Both the position numbers and the translations under genes were made by a program. The notes beneath the pieces are model-generated. The model saw only the letters and a program-made list of their open reading frames with translations, was not told the DNA's origin and ran no database searches. A stretch of DNA of 64,000 nucleotides from contig CM055096.1 of assembly GCA_029204225.1 (NCBI GenBank), positions 69,525,444-69,589,443 of the forward strand, in the 5' to 3' direction. How positions within the stretch are numbered: position 1 is the first letter of the stretch; every line of letters starts with the position of its first letter. This document shows positions 21,780 to 32,905 of the stretch, piece by piece. The DNA is from Diphasiastrum complanatum. Its lineage: Eukaryota; Streptophyta; Lycopodiopsida; Lycopodiales; Lycopodiaceae.

Positions 21780-22173
21780 GCAACGGAGTTATAGGGCAAG
21801 TGGCCAAATGACATTTTGACAGCTGCAAATAGAAGTACCAGCGTGGAGGACATATCATTGTATTCTCATTTTATATGGAGAATTCATCTCTTGAATTTGT
21901 ATGTCCATCTCATGTGTTATCTCTTGATATCTTGATTTTCTATGTGTAGAATGTTGATTTTATGGTTGATATAGGTTCCACACGTGTGAAGGACAGTAGG
22001 CCATTGTTGTTGTACAACATGGACAATACCATACTATATTTTCATGTTCATGATCAGATATTAGTGATTTATGCAATTATAGAATGCTAATCTTGATGAT
22101 TTCTATCTTGTAACACCAAATTGGCCCAAGATCTAAGATCCATAAATTGTGTTTTGGATATGTACTTTTCACA
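21780..22173 (+). repeat. copia LTR, B-related, 3' part
   Basis: It ends TTTTCACA at 22173 next to a PBS. It shares words with the LTRs of elements B and D (CCACACGTGTGAA; GACATTTTGACAGCT). The left boundary is uncertain. Confidence 0.65.
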
Positions 22174-22184
22174 TGGTATCAGAG
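22174..22184 (+). other. copia PBS
   Basis: TGGTATCAGAG follows the LTR end directly; the next bases diverge from the usual consensus. Confidence 0.8.
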
Positions 22185-22764
22185 TAGGTTTCAGGCCAAA
22201 GTTGGTGTTTATGCCAAATCTAGAGGCGGATTTGAGGGCGCCCTAAATTCTTTTTGAATTTGGAGGTGTTGCTAGATCAAATCTTGCATTTTCAAGTATA
22301 AAAAGTGGATCTTTGTGGTCCAATCATCATTTTAGTTTAAGTCACTTGTGGATGGCCAATTTTTGAAATATCTTACTATAATGTGGAGACAAAAATTGCT
22401 CATGATTGTGGATGGTCCATTTTATTAGATGAGATATCTAGATTATAACTTTTGCATGTAGATATTGCTTGATTCAATATTTTGCATTTTTGGTGAAACC
22501 CTAATTCTCTTGATTTGAAGTTGATGGACTTTTTCAATAGTGTTTTTCAACCTTAGGTGTTGGTAAAAGTTCATCATATTGTGTTTAGATCTATTGTGAT
22601 CAAGAAATCAAGATTCTAGGTGCCGGGATTTGTTAGAAAAAGAAAAAGAGAGGCTAGATTGTTTCCATATCTTAGTGATTTTTTCTTGAGTCTCATTATT
22701 TTGTTTTTCAAGGGAGTGCTAAGTGCAGTAGAACATGTTCAAAGAGAAGATCAGATCATTGCAA
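22185..22764 (+). other. copia leader
   Basis: Non-coding stretch between PBS and gag of the plus-strand B-type element. Confidence 0.6.
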
Positions 22765-23295
22765 CATGGCAACCTCAAGTGGCTTCATGTTGGAAGGCCA
22801 CGATAGGCTTACCTCAATCATTATTCTACTTGGGAGGTAAGGTTGTAATCCTTGCTAGAGATGAATGAGTTGATGGATATTGTTGCAGGTGTGGAGGAGA
22901 GACCTTTGGACCCTCAAGAACGATTGAGGTATGACAAGATGGCAAAGAAATCTCTACATGTGATCAAGATGAATGTTACAAATGAACTTCTCAAGGAAGT
23001 TGATAAGTGTACTTCATCAAATGAGGCTTGGGAAGCTTTGAAGAAGCTTTATGAGTCCAAGTCTACATCAAGGATTTTAACTCTTAGGAGACAACTCTTT
23101 CAAAGTATGCAAAAGAAGGATGAAAGTGCTCATGCTTTTGTTTTTAGGGTTAAGACATTCAATGATGAGTTAGCACATCTTGATGAAAGCGTTAAGGAAG
23201 TAGAACTTGTTCAAGTTGTTCTTAATGACTTGTTGGATGATCATGCTAATCTTGTTCAAAGTTTTGCTATTCAAAAGACTTTGCCAAGTATGAGG
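22765..23295 (+). pseudogene. copia gag, B family, truncated
   Basis: Gag begins at ATG 22765 (MATSSGFMLEGHDRLTS), shifts frame near 22812, meets a TAA near 22846, then is open from 22852 to about 23295 (LMDIVAGVEERP, EAWEALKKLYESKSTSR, ILTLRRQLFQSMQ). It is very similar to Gag of element B and shows what B's missing 5' part looks like. Near 23295 it breaks into a minus-strand copia pol, and the last codons of the open frame (to 23367) are foreign. Confidence 0.8.
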
Positions 23296-24454
23296 GGTGA
23301 TGGAAGGTTTGCACTCTGTCATGTGAAATCTGTCCAGTATCTCACCCACATACTTGTTTTGACATAACCTGATATCACTGCCAGTTTGTCATACTTCGAC
23401 ACCCAAGCAATAGTGCATAAGATCTAAATCTGTCATCTCAAACTGCTTGCATAAGTTGGCTTTGATAGAACGAGTGAGGTTCTCATCATTGCCCGTGATA
23501 ATGATATCATCAACGTAAAGTACAATCAAGGCAATGTTGTCATCATTTCTAAGAACATAAAGGTTTGGATCTGAATTTGTTCTTACAAACCCATGAGAAA
23601 GAAAGTAATTGTCAATGCGTCCATACCATGCGTGTGGCGCTTGCTTAAGGCCATAAAGTGCTTTGTGTAGTTTACATACCTTATGTTCTTGCCCTTTTGC
23701 CAGGAAGCCCTGCGGTTGGACCATGTAAACTTCTTCCTCTAAGTCACCATTAAAAAATGCGGACTTCACATCCATTTGATGGATCTTCTTTCCAAAATGG
23801 GATGCTAAGGCAATGATAAGACGTAGCGTAGTCCACTTAGCCATTGGAACAAATGTCTCTTCATAGTCAATTCCTTTGCTTTGCTCATAACCCTTCACTA
23901 CTAGGCGTGCCTTATACTTTGCTATCGTGCCATCCGCATGAAGATTTGTTTTAAACACCCATTTGTTGTCAATGGGTTTCTTTGACAAACATCTGTAGCC
24001 CTTCTGAGACACCACTCATTGTGGTATGTACCAATTCAACATCCCTAATTGGTTCTCCAATTGCCACAAGTTGATCTCTTAGCTCATGTATCCTTGTGAA
24101 GAAAGATCCCACTTCACTTTCTTCCATCCTTACTGCGTTCAATCTCGACTTCAAGAACATGGCCCGAGCTGGATTGCAAGTTTGAAATTGCATTCTAAGA
24201 GCTTCCCAAGCTCCCTAGCCGTCGTGGCATCACTTATATGAGTGATTACATGGTCTTTCACTGAAAGATTGATTAAGGACAATGCTCTCTGCCTTTTTAT
24301 CAAAGGCTCTCATATCACCTGGAATGGTATTTGGTCGGATTTCAATACCTGCCACAATCTCCCATAACTCTTTCTCCATCCAAATGCTCTTCATTTTGAA
24401 TTTCCAGATTTTGTAGTTAGAAGCCCCATCAAGTTTGATGTTTGCCATTTCCAA
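23296..24454 (-). pseudogene. copia element C, gag fused to RT by internal deletion
   Basis: On the minus strand, Gag starts at 24454 (MEMANIKLDGASNYKIWKFKM), is disrupted near 24230, and resumes at 24193-24010 (FFTRIHELRDQLVAIGEPI, VELVHTTMSG). At about 24005 it jumps directly into reverse transcriptase. RT is open from 24015 to 23389 with KARLVVKGYEQSKGIDYEET, MDVKSAFFNGDLEEEVYM, YGLKQAPHAWY and the catalytic LYVDDIIITG near 23510. RNase H begins and is cut off at about 23296 by plus-strand gag. Zinc knuckle, protease and integrase are missing. A gag of the same lineage lies at 59.3 kb. Confidence 0.85.
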
Positions 24455-25950
24455 ACTGCTTGAAACTCCACCTGTAGGCTATAAAGTGTATGCCGAAGCC
24501 GACCGTGATGTCAGAAATAAAAAATAACGACCTGCAATTTTTGGCTTATCAGGCCACCCGCCGCTCTTTCGCCAAATTGAAAGCCAAACTAGCGTCGCTT
24601 TCCGAAATGCTTCTCATCACCAACTCCCAGCTATCTGCCCAGTGGAATGGTGAAATCACTTCTGGCGCGCTCCGAACACTTTCTCCACGGCCATCACTTT
24701 GTTTTGGTGTACCGTACTTGCAGGTACAGTCAAGGTGCCCTTTGTTTGGAGGCTATAGCCTTTCGTTTGGCTAAAATAGGCTAAAGGAGGTGAAAATAAG
24801 GGCAATTTGGGTTTTTGAACTGTTTCTTCAGTGTGAAGAAACTTCACCTTTCACAAAACTTGGGACCCAACAATTTTTTCAGTTTGAAAATTTTTAATGA
24901 AAAGAAGGCCTATTTTGCCTTTCAATTCTTCATGACCCTTTCAAAGCCCATCTAAGGGTGATCCTCAATCCTACGGCTCCCAGTCGCTCTCCCTCTTGCA
25001 ATATCTACCGTGGATGTAAACTCCATGAGATCTGACGGATACAACGACTTCTATGCAATGATCCCCACACTTGTATCCGCGGGCCCCTTCCAAATGCTAT
25101 GGGCCTCTCCTCCTCACCGCACGTGATGGTCCTTTCTCTCTCTTCTCTACCAGCGATGGCAGCCCCACACCCTCACACACAAGCCTTGGAAATCCTATTT
25201 GCTTCCCTCCAGCTCGCTGGCTGATCCACGGCCGCCCACGGCCTCTCCACACATTCGCAACAGTAGCAGGGCGCCCACTCCTAGCTCTTCACAGCTTCAA
25301 AAACGAATTTGTGTTGAGAGAGAACTGTTTTTTTCCTTCTCGAAACCCTAGTTGTCAAAGAAAAAGATGTTTTTGGGCTTTATCTGATATTCTTGAGAGT
25401 CTATCTGAGCAGCTACCTATCCCTCTGAGGTCGCCCTATAACAAGCAATATTTTGCTCCAAACCGCTCTTCAAATGGTGTTCGATTGGATTCAAACCAAC
25501 CACAAACGCCAAACAACCCTTCAGAAGGATTTTCAGCTTCACTTTTTGCTTGCCCTCTCATTCAGCTGACAATCCCCTGCCTCTGAATCTTCTTACAATT
25601 TTGAGCTATTCCAAGTCAACGACAATCAAGGATCAGATCCCTCTATACCGGACCTACCATCGTCTATCCGCAATATCTTTTGTCAACATTGCGAGGTTGG
25701 AACGATGGTATACGATGGACTTTATGGCAACATGCACTCAACGTTCGGACAAATCAACTCTCAATTCTTAGCATGCAGCTCATTGTGGTCATGTTTCAAC
25801 CAATTGGTCGCTACGACCCACCGACAAATCCGAGATGCCGAAGACAAGAAGGGCAAACAGATCAAACAGGCTCAATGACTTGCTGATCCATCCTCTGTGT
25901 ATAAGAAAAAAGAAGAAGACAAAGAAGTCCAACAAAAAATAGTCAAGGAC
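24455..25950. other. unassigned DNA, no supported gene
   Basis: A long plus-strand frame at 25071-25586 has Ser/Pro/Leu-biased composition without family resemblance and is probably chance. The segment near 24724-24790 (CAAGGTGCCCTTTGTTTGG) looks like a DNA-transposon terminus, but no partner end was found. Confidence 0.35.
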
Positions 25951-26170
25951 TCACTTTTATTTTCTTGTTTATCACTATTCTTTTCGATTTTTCTTTCTTC
26001 TCTTTTATTTTTTGAATTTTTTTTTTATACATCTTCTTTATTTTCCCCCTCCTCTATCGCTAATTTGTTGCCAAATTTTTTTTCTCATTTTCTCACCAAT
26101 TCTCCTCTCTCTATATTTTTGAACACCCCTTTCACTTTCATTCTTTACGACTTCACGATTTCACATCGCT
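25951..26170. repeat. polypyrimidine-rich tract
   Basis: About 220 bp are dominated by T and C on the plus strand. The reading frame across it (25897-26172) is low-complexity and not coding. Confidence 0.7.
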
Positions 26171-26230
26171 AGACATGCCAACGTCAACGAGCAACACAGG
26201 TGCCAAGGAACTGTTGTCACCAAATTCGTA

Positions 26231-26611
26231 GTGGGGGTATGTTAGAAGATTCTAGTGAAGGTTCTTCTAAAGCGAGACGAGCCACCAAACTTCCATGGAG
26301 AACGTCGAATCACATATAAAGGAGCTCCAGAATCTATATATACTAGGAGCGCCAATACTAGAGAAGTCCCTGAATTGTAATGCTAGACACCCGTAAAAGG
26401 TGCACTATACTCGTAAGCCTATGGCGTGAGAGTTAGAGGTAGATTGATGGGGCAAGGGAGTATGGAGGACACGAACGGAGAAGGGAACATGAATATTGCT
26501 GAACAACTCTCCCATTACAATCAGCTGCTAGATGGAAAAATAGTCTAATAGAAAGCTTATGCTAAGTATAATCATAGGTTTAAGTGTTCTAGTTGTGAAA
26601 AATTGCCTACA
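26231..26611 (+). mobile_element. PPT and LTR start of an unidentified element
   Basis: The purine run GTGGGGG (26231-26237) precedes TGTTAGAAGATTC at 26240. CATATAAAGG near 26318 and TATATATAC near 26336 suit an LTR promoter. The right boundary (CCTACA near 26611) is a guess. It could be the 3' LTR of the sequence to its left. Confidence 0.45.
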
Positions 26612-26702
26612 TTGGCAAATCTAGCCATGTAGAATATTGTACATTTTGTCAATATTGTTTGTTGGTTACTTGAATGGCCAAAGTGCCACTTGTACATACA
26701 CA

Positions 26703-27278
26703 CCTAAAGTAGGTTACCACGAGTCAAGAGGAGTGGTTGTGTCCATTTGGTAGTGATTCCTACTTTGTAGGATCTAGACCATGATTTATGATGAGATTTG
26801 TACCTACCATGCACCTACCAAGCATGACTCTTGGATCTAGGCTAGGGTTTTCACATTAGGGCAAGAAAGTGGAGTCTACTTCCTTATTACATGCTGGATT
26901 TTCACCTAACTTAGCAAAGGAAGTGTGTTTTGCTATGTAGCCCCATTCTCCATAGTGAGAAGATAGAAAATTTTTGGAGCTCATTGGCAATCTCAAGCTA
27001 GTTCACTATGTAAGTTTTTGTGATCCAAATGAAACCAAATCAATTTCTACTTGTTTCTCAGGTTGAAGGCCGTACTACAGCCTTTAGTACACACATGTGG
27101 GCTCGGATTTCAATGTTTATCAATGCTTTTGATTGTTAATGCTTGTTGTTTGTCAAATTGCCAATCTAGATCAACTTTTTTGTGTCTAGTTTTTTGATAG
27201 ATTGTTAAGCAAGCATCCAATCACTCTTGTGGATCTTTTGTAGATCCATTTATGGTCATAAAGTACAGTACTTTCACA
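26703..27278 (+). repeat. LTR of second family A copia element
   Basis: It ends CTTTCACA at 27278 beside a PBS. It matches in opposite orientation the LTR at 7253-7755 (GGTTACCACGAGTCAAGAGG; TCCATTTATGGTC). The left edge is approximate. Confidence 0.75.
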
Positions 27279-27292
27279 TGGTATCAGAGCCA
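27279..27292 (+). other. copia PBS (tRNA-iMet type)
   Basis: TGGTATCAGAGCCA, directly after the LTR. Confidence 0.88.
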
Positions 27293-27912
27293 AGTACAAG
27301 GCCATTGATCAATGTTTGAATCTAATCTAGTTTTAGCAGGTTTTGGTGCAAAAAGCTAGTATTGGAAGGGCGAGCTGGTATCCAGGTTTTGGTGAGGGAA
27401 TTTGATCCCAAACTTTTTCAAGATCAAAATCCGTACTGTTCACACGTGTGGGCATCTCTGAACTAGCATTTAATAACCCATATTCATTGGATCATAGAAA
27501 ATTCATCTGGTGTCAGTTTGATGTAATTTCTGGTGCAAATCCTAGGATAAGCTACCAAGATCACTTGTCATTGATTAGTTTTGAGTTTGTTTCATGAAAA
27601 CTAATTAATCTAGGCGGATTTCAGACCTTTTTAAAGTGGAAACTAGGTCTTGAAAGTACATCAAAGTGAATGAGAGAGATAGAATCAGTTTTTGTCCAAG
27701 AATAGCCAAGATTGGCAAGATTTGCTTGATAGTAGTTCTTATCTCATCTTATTTTCATTCTAGCTTTGTGAGGGAGTGATAGAACTGTGCCATTACAAAT
27801 CCATCTGTTGGATTAGAAATCAACATTTGAGTGAAACACTGCAAGTTAGAAACCTTTGTGAGTTTCAGGTTCAAACAAATCTATATCTTGTGTGTAGAAT
27901 CTTGCTAGTAAA
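27293..27912 (+). other. leader of second family A element
   Basis: Homologous to the leader of element A. It is uninterrupted here and so serves as the empty-site reference for the insertion of element B. Confidence 0.8.
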
Positions 27913-28005
27913 ATGGGATCATTGGGAGCCTACCTTCTAGAAGCTAGTGAGAGGTTAAATTCTACCAATTATGCTATTTGGAAAGTAAGGATGGAGTCAC
28001 TAATG

Positions 28006-28010
28006 GTGCT
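28006..28010. repeat. target-site duplication, left copy
   Basis: GTGCT, repeated at 29221-29225, flanks the solo LTR within a gag codon run. Confidence 0.85.
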
Positions 28011-29220
28011 TGTTGTAAAGCTACATTTACAAGCTTTACTTTCGGCGCCAGCTATGTCTCCGGCGCCAACGGCGCCGGCGCCGCTCCCGACGCCACTGTG
28101 ACCAGAATCCAGCCGGCGCCAAGTTCCTATGGCTGAAAATCTTTGATCGGTTCTAGCGGAGTCCAGAGGGCTCAGATCGATGTGCAATCACCTCACACGA
28201 TCTAGGCATGATTAAAGAAAGCCTGGGGATCAATAAAATCTAGAGAGAGAAAATGACTTTCTAGAAAGAGAAAATCCTAGAGAGAGAAAAAAACGTGCTT
28301 TACCAGCTTGGGTAGAGTGCTTGGTATGAGGGGGGGTGCCGAATCACACCAATACTATAGGGGAGTGCGGGTTGCGACTCAGGGCGAGCTCCAACCAAGT
28401 CTCAGCCTCCCTTGCTGGAATGTTGTCATGGCTCTCGCCTTGGCATGCTAGCGCCTGGAGATTAGGGTCGGTCACACACTTGAAATGTAACCTTCTCAGA
28501 TTTATCAATAAAGTGGGATTTTCCTCAAACTGACTCTGATTACCTTCTGGGTTTCAGTGTTCGGTAAAAGCGCCAGTTGTAAGGTCGCTTTCAAAATTTT
28601 TAACTTGGCACATAGCTGAGAGTCGTATCCCGGGACGCCAGCGGTATGCCGTCGGGACCATTCGGTCCGTGGCGCCAGCGGTATGCTGTCAGGACCATTT
28701 GGTCCAGGAACTGGTTGTTTCCATATCTGTCGCGGCTTGTGGTTCTAAGTGTTCCTTGCATGAACGTGAATGGGTTAAGCTCTTGGGGAACGGGCTCTAA
28801 CCTGTCGATTGAGTTGGATGGCTTGCTTGGGTGGATGTTACCTGTTTATGGCTGTCCAGTCTGGCGTGGCGCTAGGTTGGCTTCCAGCGCTCGTGACGAA
28901 GCTTTCAGTTGGTTAAGTCTGATGTAAGTCAGACCGCTTGCTTGGAATGGATGTTACTCGTTTGTAACGAAGCTTCGAGTTGGTTAAGTTTGATGTATGT
29001 CGGGCGGCTTGCTTGGAGGGAAGTCACCCACATCGGGACCCCCGATCTGGCATGGCGCCAGGTTGGATCTCAATGTTGATTTTCGGAACTTCAAGTCGGT
29101 TAAGTCTGATCGTTGTTGGCGAGTTGGCTGCTTGTATGTCAAGTGGGTTTGGATGGCAAGAGTTGAAGGCTGGGAAGCTAAGTCGTGGTTCCCGGCTCCC
29201 TTTGGGATGCCTGCGCTACA
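28011..29220. mobile_element. solo LTR, 1,210 bp, GC-rich
   Basis: The insertion starts TGTTGTAAAGC and ends GCTACA. It is flanked by the 5-bp duplication GTGCT and contains no PBS, PPT or coding domain. TG...CA ends plus a 5-bp duplication identify an LTR, and length and GC content suggest Ty3/gypsy. TTATCAATAAAGTGG near 28510 could be a polyadenylation signal for plus orientation. Its right half has diverged internal repeats (GGTTAAGTCTGATGT, GGCTTGCTTGGA, TGGCGCCAGGTTGG). The GGCGCC palindrome recurs near 28050-28115 and later. Confidence 0.8.
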
Positions 29221-29225
29221 GTGCT
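29221..29225. repeat. target-site duplication, right copy
   Basis: GTGCT, matching 28006-28010. Confidence 0.85.
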
Positions 29226-29306
29226 CCAGGATCTTTATGAGTTTCTAATAGATGATGAAGATGAACCTCTAGGTGCACAGGAATTAGTGAGGTACAAGAA
29301 GAGGTC

Positions 29307-29397
29307 GAATCTCCACAGAATCGGTTTTGTGCTTCCTAGCCAACAAACCGTCGTGAATTCACAGCTCTCTGTTCTTGTTCGGTGATCCAAGCCACCA
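29307..29397 (-). other. copia leader fragment
   Basis: About 90 bp between the PBS at 29398 and broken gag of the family A element. It is non-coding. Confidence 0.5.
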
Positions 29398-29413
29398 AGG
29401 GGCTCTGATACCA
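29398..29413 (-). other. copia PBS (minus strand)
   Basis: The minus strand reads TTGGTATCAGAGCCCC or a near form, adjacent to the LTR at 29414. A coding-type sequence does not follow, only the short leader. Confidence 0.8.
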
Positions 29414-29967
29414 AGTTAAGAAAACACAGTTTAAACACCCGACCGGATCAATCACCACAACACAACGTCAAGTGCAACAGGACAAGACAACAAAATTGCT
29501 CTCCACAGACTGTATATTCAACTGATAAGTAAGTACAAAGATAAGTTGCTTAAAAGCACTCAAAGGGCTCGTAAAAGAAAGATGGCCCGATAACTCTAGA
29601 ACTAAGCACACGTGGTGCCATTGAAATAAGAAAGCACTGTATAAGTCGATCATTGCTATTTTAACTATGTTCTCCACGTTGGTACTATTATTTATAGCTG
29701 TCAAAATGTCCTCTACACACTTGCCCTAAATGGTAATTTCTTGGTAACTCACTAATAACCTATAAATTCTAGTCTAGATGCAATGTATCAAATTTAGCCA
29801 ATTAGAATGGGTCCAAACTCAACCTCATCCACTTATCTACTTGCCAAAAATAGTACAAACACTATTTAGGCCTTTATTGATAAATATGAAACTATCTCTA
29901 AGTTGAGATTTAAAGTTGGCCTCCAAAAATGCCAATAAACCAATAAATTAGTTGACAATTTTTCACA
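29414..29967 (-). repeat. copia LTR with a PPT on one side and a PBS on the other
   Basis: On the minus strand it begins TGTGAAAAATTG at 29967, right after a polypurine tract, and ends at about 29414, right before a PBS. GCTATAAATAATAG near 29700 is a good TATA box. It is related to the LTRs at 2504-3136 and 21.8-22.2 kb. It thus serves as 3' LTR to the pol on its right and 5' LTR to the fragment on its left. Confidence 0.75.
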
Positions 29968-29976
29968 CTCCCTCTC

Positions 29977-31590
29977 AAAATCGCTAGTTCCGAAGATGTA
30001 TCTCAATACCTTATTGCCTATTTTTTTAATGCTCCACACTTGGATCATGCATGAATTGGCTTAATCTACCACATTACCTCTTATAGTGAGCTTTACATTT
30101 GACTCCATTGGTGTATCACAATACTTTGCATCTACCATATGCAATCTTTTTAGAATAGAACTAGCATACTTCTCTTGACAAATGAAAGTACATTGAGAAG
30201 TTCTAAATACTCTATTCCCAGATATAATGCAAAAAACCTAGATCATGCACATCAAACTCTTTTTTTAGTGTCATCTTGATATCATCACTATCTTGATTGT
30301 TGCCTCCACTCAAAATGTTATCATCCACGTAGATTAGAAGAATGGTAACATCATTTCCAACAAATCTATAATAAAGTGAATGATCATACTCACTAATCTT
30401 GAAATTTTGAAAAAGAAGAAAAGTGTAAGGCATACCAACTCATAGGTGCTTGCCTAAGACCATACAAACTCTTTTGTAGAAAACAAATATGATTTGGCTT
30501 GCCCTGTGAAATCTAGCTCTCGGGTTGCTCCATAAACACCTCCAAAAATGTGATAAACACCTCAAGATCACCATTCAAAAATGTGATATTCAATTGCCAT
30601 AAATCCCATCCAAAAAGTGTAGCAAGTGAAATAATCACTCGAATGCTCACCATCTTTGCCACGGGTGCAAAGGTCTCATCATAGTCAATTCCATACTCTT
30701 GTGCATATCCTTTGCCACCAACCTTGCTTTGTACTTGTTGATTGGTCCATCTTGATTTGTCTTCACCTTGAAGATCCACTTGCATCCAATAGCTTTCTTG
30801 TTCTTTGGAAGTTCCACCAATCTCTATGTTTCATTCTTCGTAAGAGGTTGATACTCAAGATCCATTGCTTGGATCCACTCCGTACCACCAACAACTTGCT
30901 TACCTTTCTCATTATAAGTGAATCTCAAAGGTTGTTGCCTTTGTCTTGATGTCCTCCTTGGCTTTTGATTTGAAGCAGGCTCTTCAACATCAACATCCAA
31001 AGTATCATCAACAATTTCATCATCAAGAATGTTAGATCCAACATCCACACCACCACTTGAAGATACTTTTGGAAAGTTTTCCACATAAAAAATGACATCT
31101 CCTCAAATGCCCACTTTTATAGTTGAAGAAATAAAAACTTTGTAAGCTTTGCTTACCTCACTATAACCAACAAAAACACTTTTCTCTGAAAATGGATCCT
31201 CCTTGGTTCTATCATCGAGAGTTATGTTGATATAGCAAATGCATCCAAAAGTTTTGAAAAACTCGACACTCGGCCTTCTACCAAACAACATCTCAAAAGG
31301 GTTTTTCCATCCAATACCACACTTGGCCATCTATTACATAGAAAATTAGCAGCCTCTCCATTTTATCGTGGTGCCCTTGGGCTTGTGTACTCCTTGATCC
31401 CATTTGCATCACAAAATGTCTTGAACTTGGTAGAAATGTACCCGCCACCATTTTCACTCCTCAAGCACTAGTTCTTGGTAGAGAATTGGACCTCCCTTAC
31501 AATCTTGAACTTGACAAAGACATCAAACACCTCATCTTTGCTTTTAGTAAATAGACCCAACAAAATCTACTAAAATCATTAATAAAAGTT
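29977..31590 (-). pseudogene. copia element D integrase-RT, heavily broken
   Basis: The minus-strand fragments are sister to element B. The integrase C-terminal part and linker (31330-31103, FEMLFGRRPSVEFFKTFGC) and a low-complexity linker (31084-30824) come first. RT follows at 30785-30513 ([15 protein letters not shown]) and 30433-30212 (SEYDHSLYYRF, LLIYVDDNILSGG). RNase H lies near 30150-29980. Frameshifts and stops separate all of these, and much of RNase H is lost. Confidence 0.85.
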
Positions 31591-31593
31591 ACA

Positions 31594-32459
31594 TCAAACA
31601 AGTATTAGAATCAAATTTGACTTTATGGTCAAAATCAACAATTCTATAATAGAAAGTAGATTTTTGGTAAGATTTGGAACATGAAGAACATTTGGAATAA
31701 AACTAGTACCATCCCAAAATTGCAATTTGACAGTCTCTGCACCATCAATACTGTGAGTACTGCTATCTCCCAAAGAGACAAACCTCCGAGTCATAGCTTG
31801 ACTGCACTCACGAAACCAATTTCGTTGGCTTGCCATGTGCCGAGTAGCATCTGAATCCAAATACCAAGAATCAATATGTTGTTTGCCTCCATTTGCCATA
31901 AATTCTGCTTCATCAGTTTCTTTTTCAAAGTCTTTTGAATCTTTTGCTGCATTAGCATACTGCTAATGTTATTGCTTTTTCGATTTGGGGATTTGACAAT
32001 CTTCCAACAAATGTCCGGTCCATTTTCCCAATATCTACAAAATAGCTTTGATTTTGATGAAGCTGAATTTGAAATTGTACTTTGTTCTGCATTTGAATTA
32101 TTATGTGACTTTCGTACTTTATGTACATTTTTCTTTTCTAATGTATTCGAATAAAGAGCTTTCAATTCTGGTGTCGAATGAGAGAATGAAAATCCATTTC
32201 TTTGGATCTCTTCATATAATAACAAAGATGAAACTCTTGCTAATGTAAGACCTTGCTGAGTAGAAATAATAATTACCCAATTTTCGTAGATGTCAATAAG
32301 GCTCGATAAAAGAGTCATGACTACATCCGCATCGTTGATTTCTGTGCCACTTGCAGACATCTGCTCAAGAAGATTTTTGAAGTTGTTCAAATGATTCATA
32401 ATCAAATCTGAATCAGCCATTTTGAATGAGAAAATTTTGCCGTAGGTAAAGTTTGGCAA
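31594..32459 (-). pseudogene. copia gag-protease of a second lineage
   Basis: On the minus strand, 32459-31960 encodes Gag of a different copia lineage from B and D (FKNLLEQMSASGTEINDADV, LLSSLIDIYENWV). A frameshift follows, then the protease region 31899-31594. The active site there reads YLDSDATRHM instead of DSGA, so the catalytic loop is mutated. The zinc knuckle is barely recognisable near 32020. It ends at about 31594 against element D. Confidence 0.75.
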
Positions 32460-32848
32460 TCACGTCTCAAATGTCAGTGCTAAGAATATTTCAAGCTTCA
32501 AATGAAGTTCGGCACTTCGAATATAATTGTTTCTGATGTTGATAGTGATAAGGGTGAATGGCTTCCCATCCTTCTGCTTCCATCTGGTGATGGCCACCGG
32601 ATCTACATTAGGCCTAATCTCAGTACTTTCAACAACTTCACAATATGTATGATTTGAAGATAATTAGCTCGAACTAGTTACCAAATCTTTGATCTAGCTA
32701 CTCCACTATTCAATTTTGTTTTAGTTGAGTTTGGAGCTCTTGACAATCTATCGACTTCTGGTCGATTCGAATGTTGTTCGATAATCCCTTGAAACTGTTT
32801 CCTTGAATGTGCAAAAGCTTTATGCCTCATTATTTCACCAACAAGGAG

Positions 32849-32849
<1 letters not shown>
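32460..32849. other. unassigned, probably retroelement 5' sequence
   Basis: No open frame of note. It could be the start of the neighbouring gag and leader, but no PBS is visible. Confidence 0.35.

Positions 32850-32903
<54 letters not shown>
32850..32903. repeat. (CT)n microsatellite
   Basis: A pure CT dinucleotide run of about 54 bp. Confidence 0.97.

Positions 32904-32905
<2 letters not shown>

Larger units (their letters stand above)
27913..29306 (+). pseudogene. copia gag (family A) split by a solo LTR
   Basis: Gag starts at ATG 27913 (LLEASERLNSTNYAIWKVRM) and is open to 28010, where a 1,210-bp insertion begins. It resumes at 29226 (LQDLYEFLIDDEDEPLGAQE) and ends at about 29306, where sequence of a minus-strand copia leader begins. 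Both parts align with Gag of element A at 1916-1730. Confidence 0.85.

Noticed and set aside
24724-24790. DNA-transposon terminal inverted repeat (CAAGGTGCCCTTTGTTTGG)
   Set aside because: No partner end or target duplication was found nearby, so an element cannot be delimited.
25071-25586. 171-codon plus-strand frame
   Set aside because: Ser/Pro/Leu-biased, no recognisable domain, no splice or promoter context, and adjacent polypyrimidine DNA; a chance frame is more likely.
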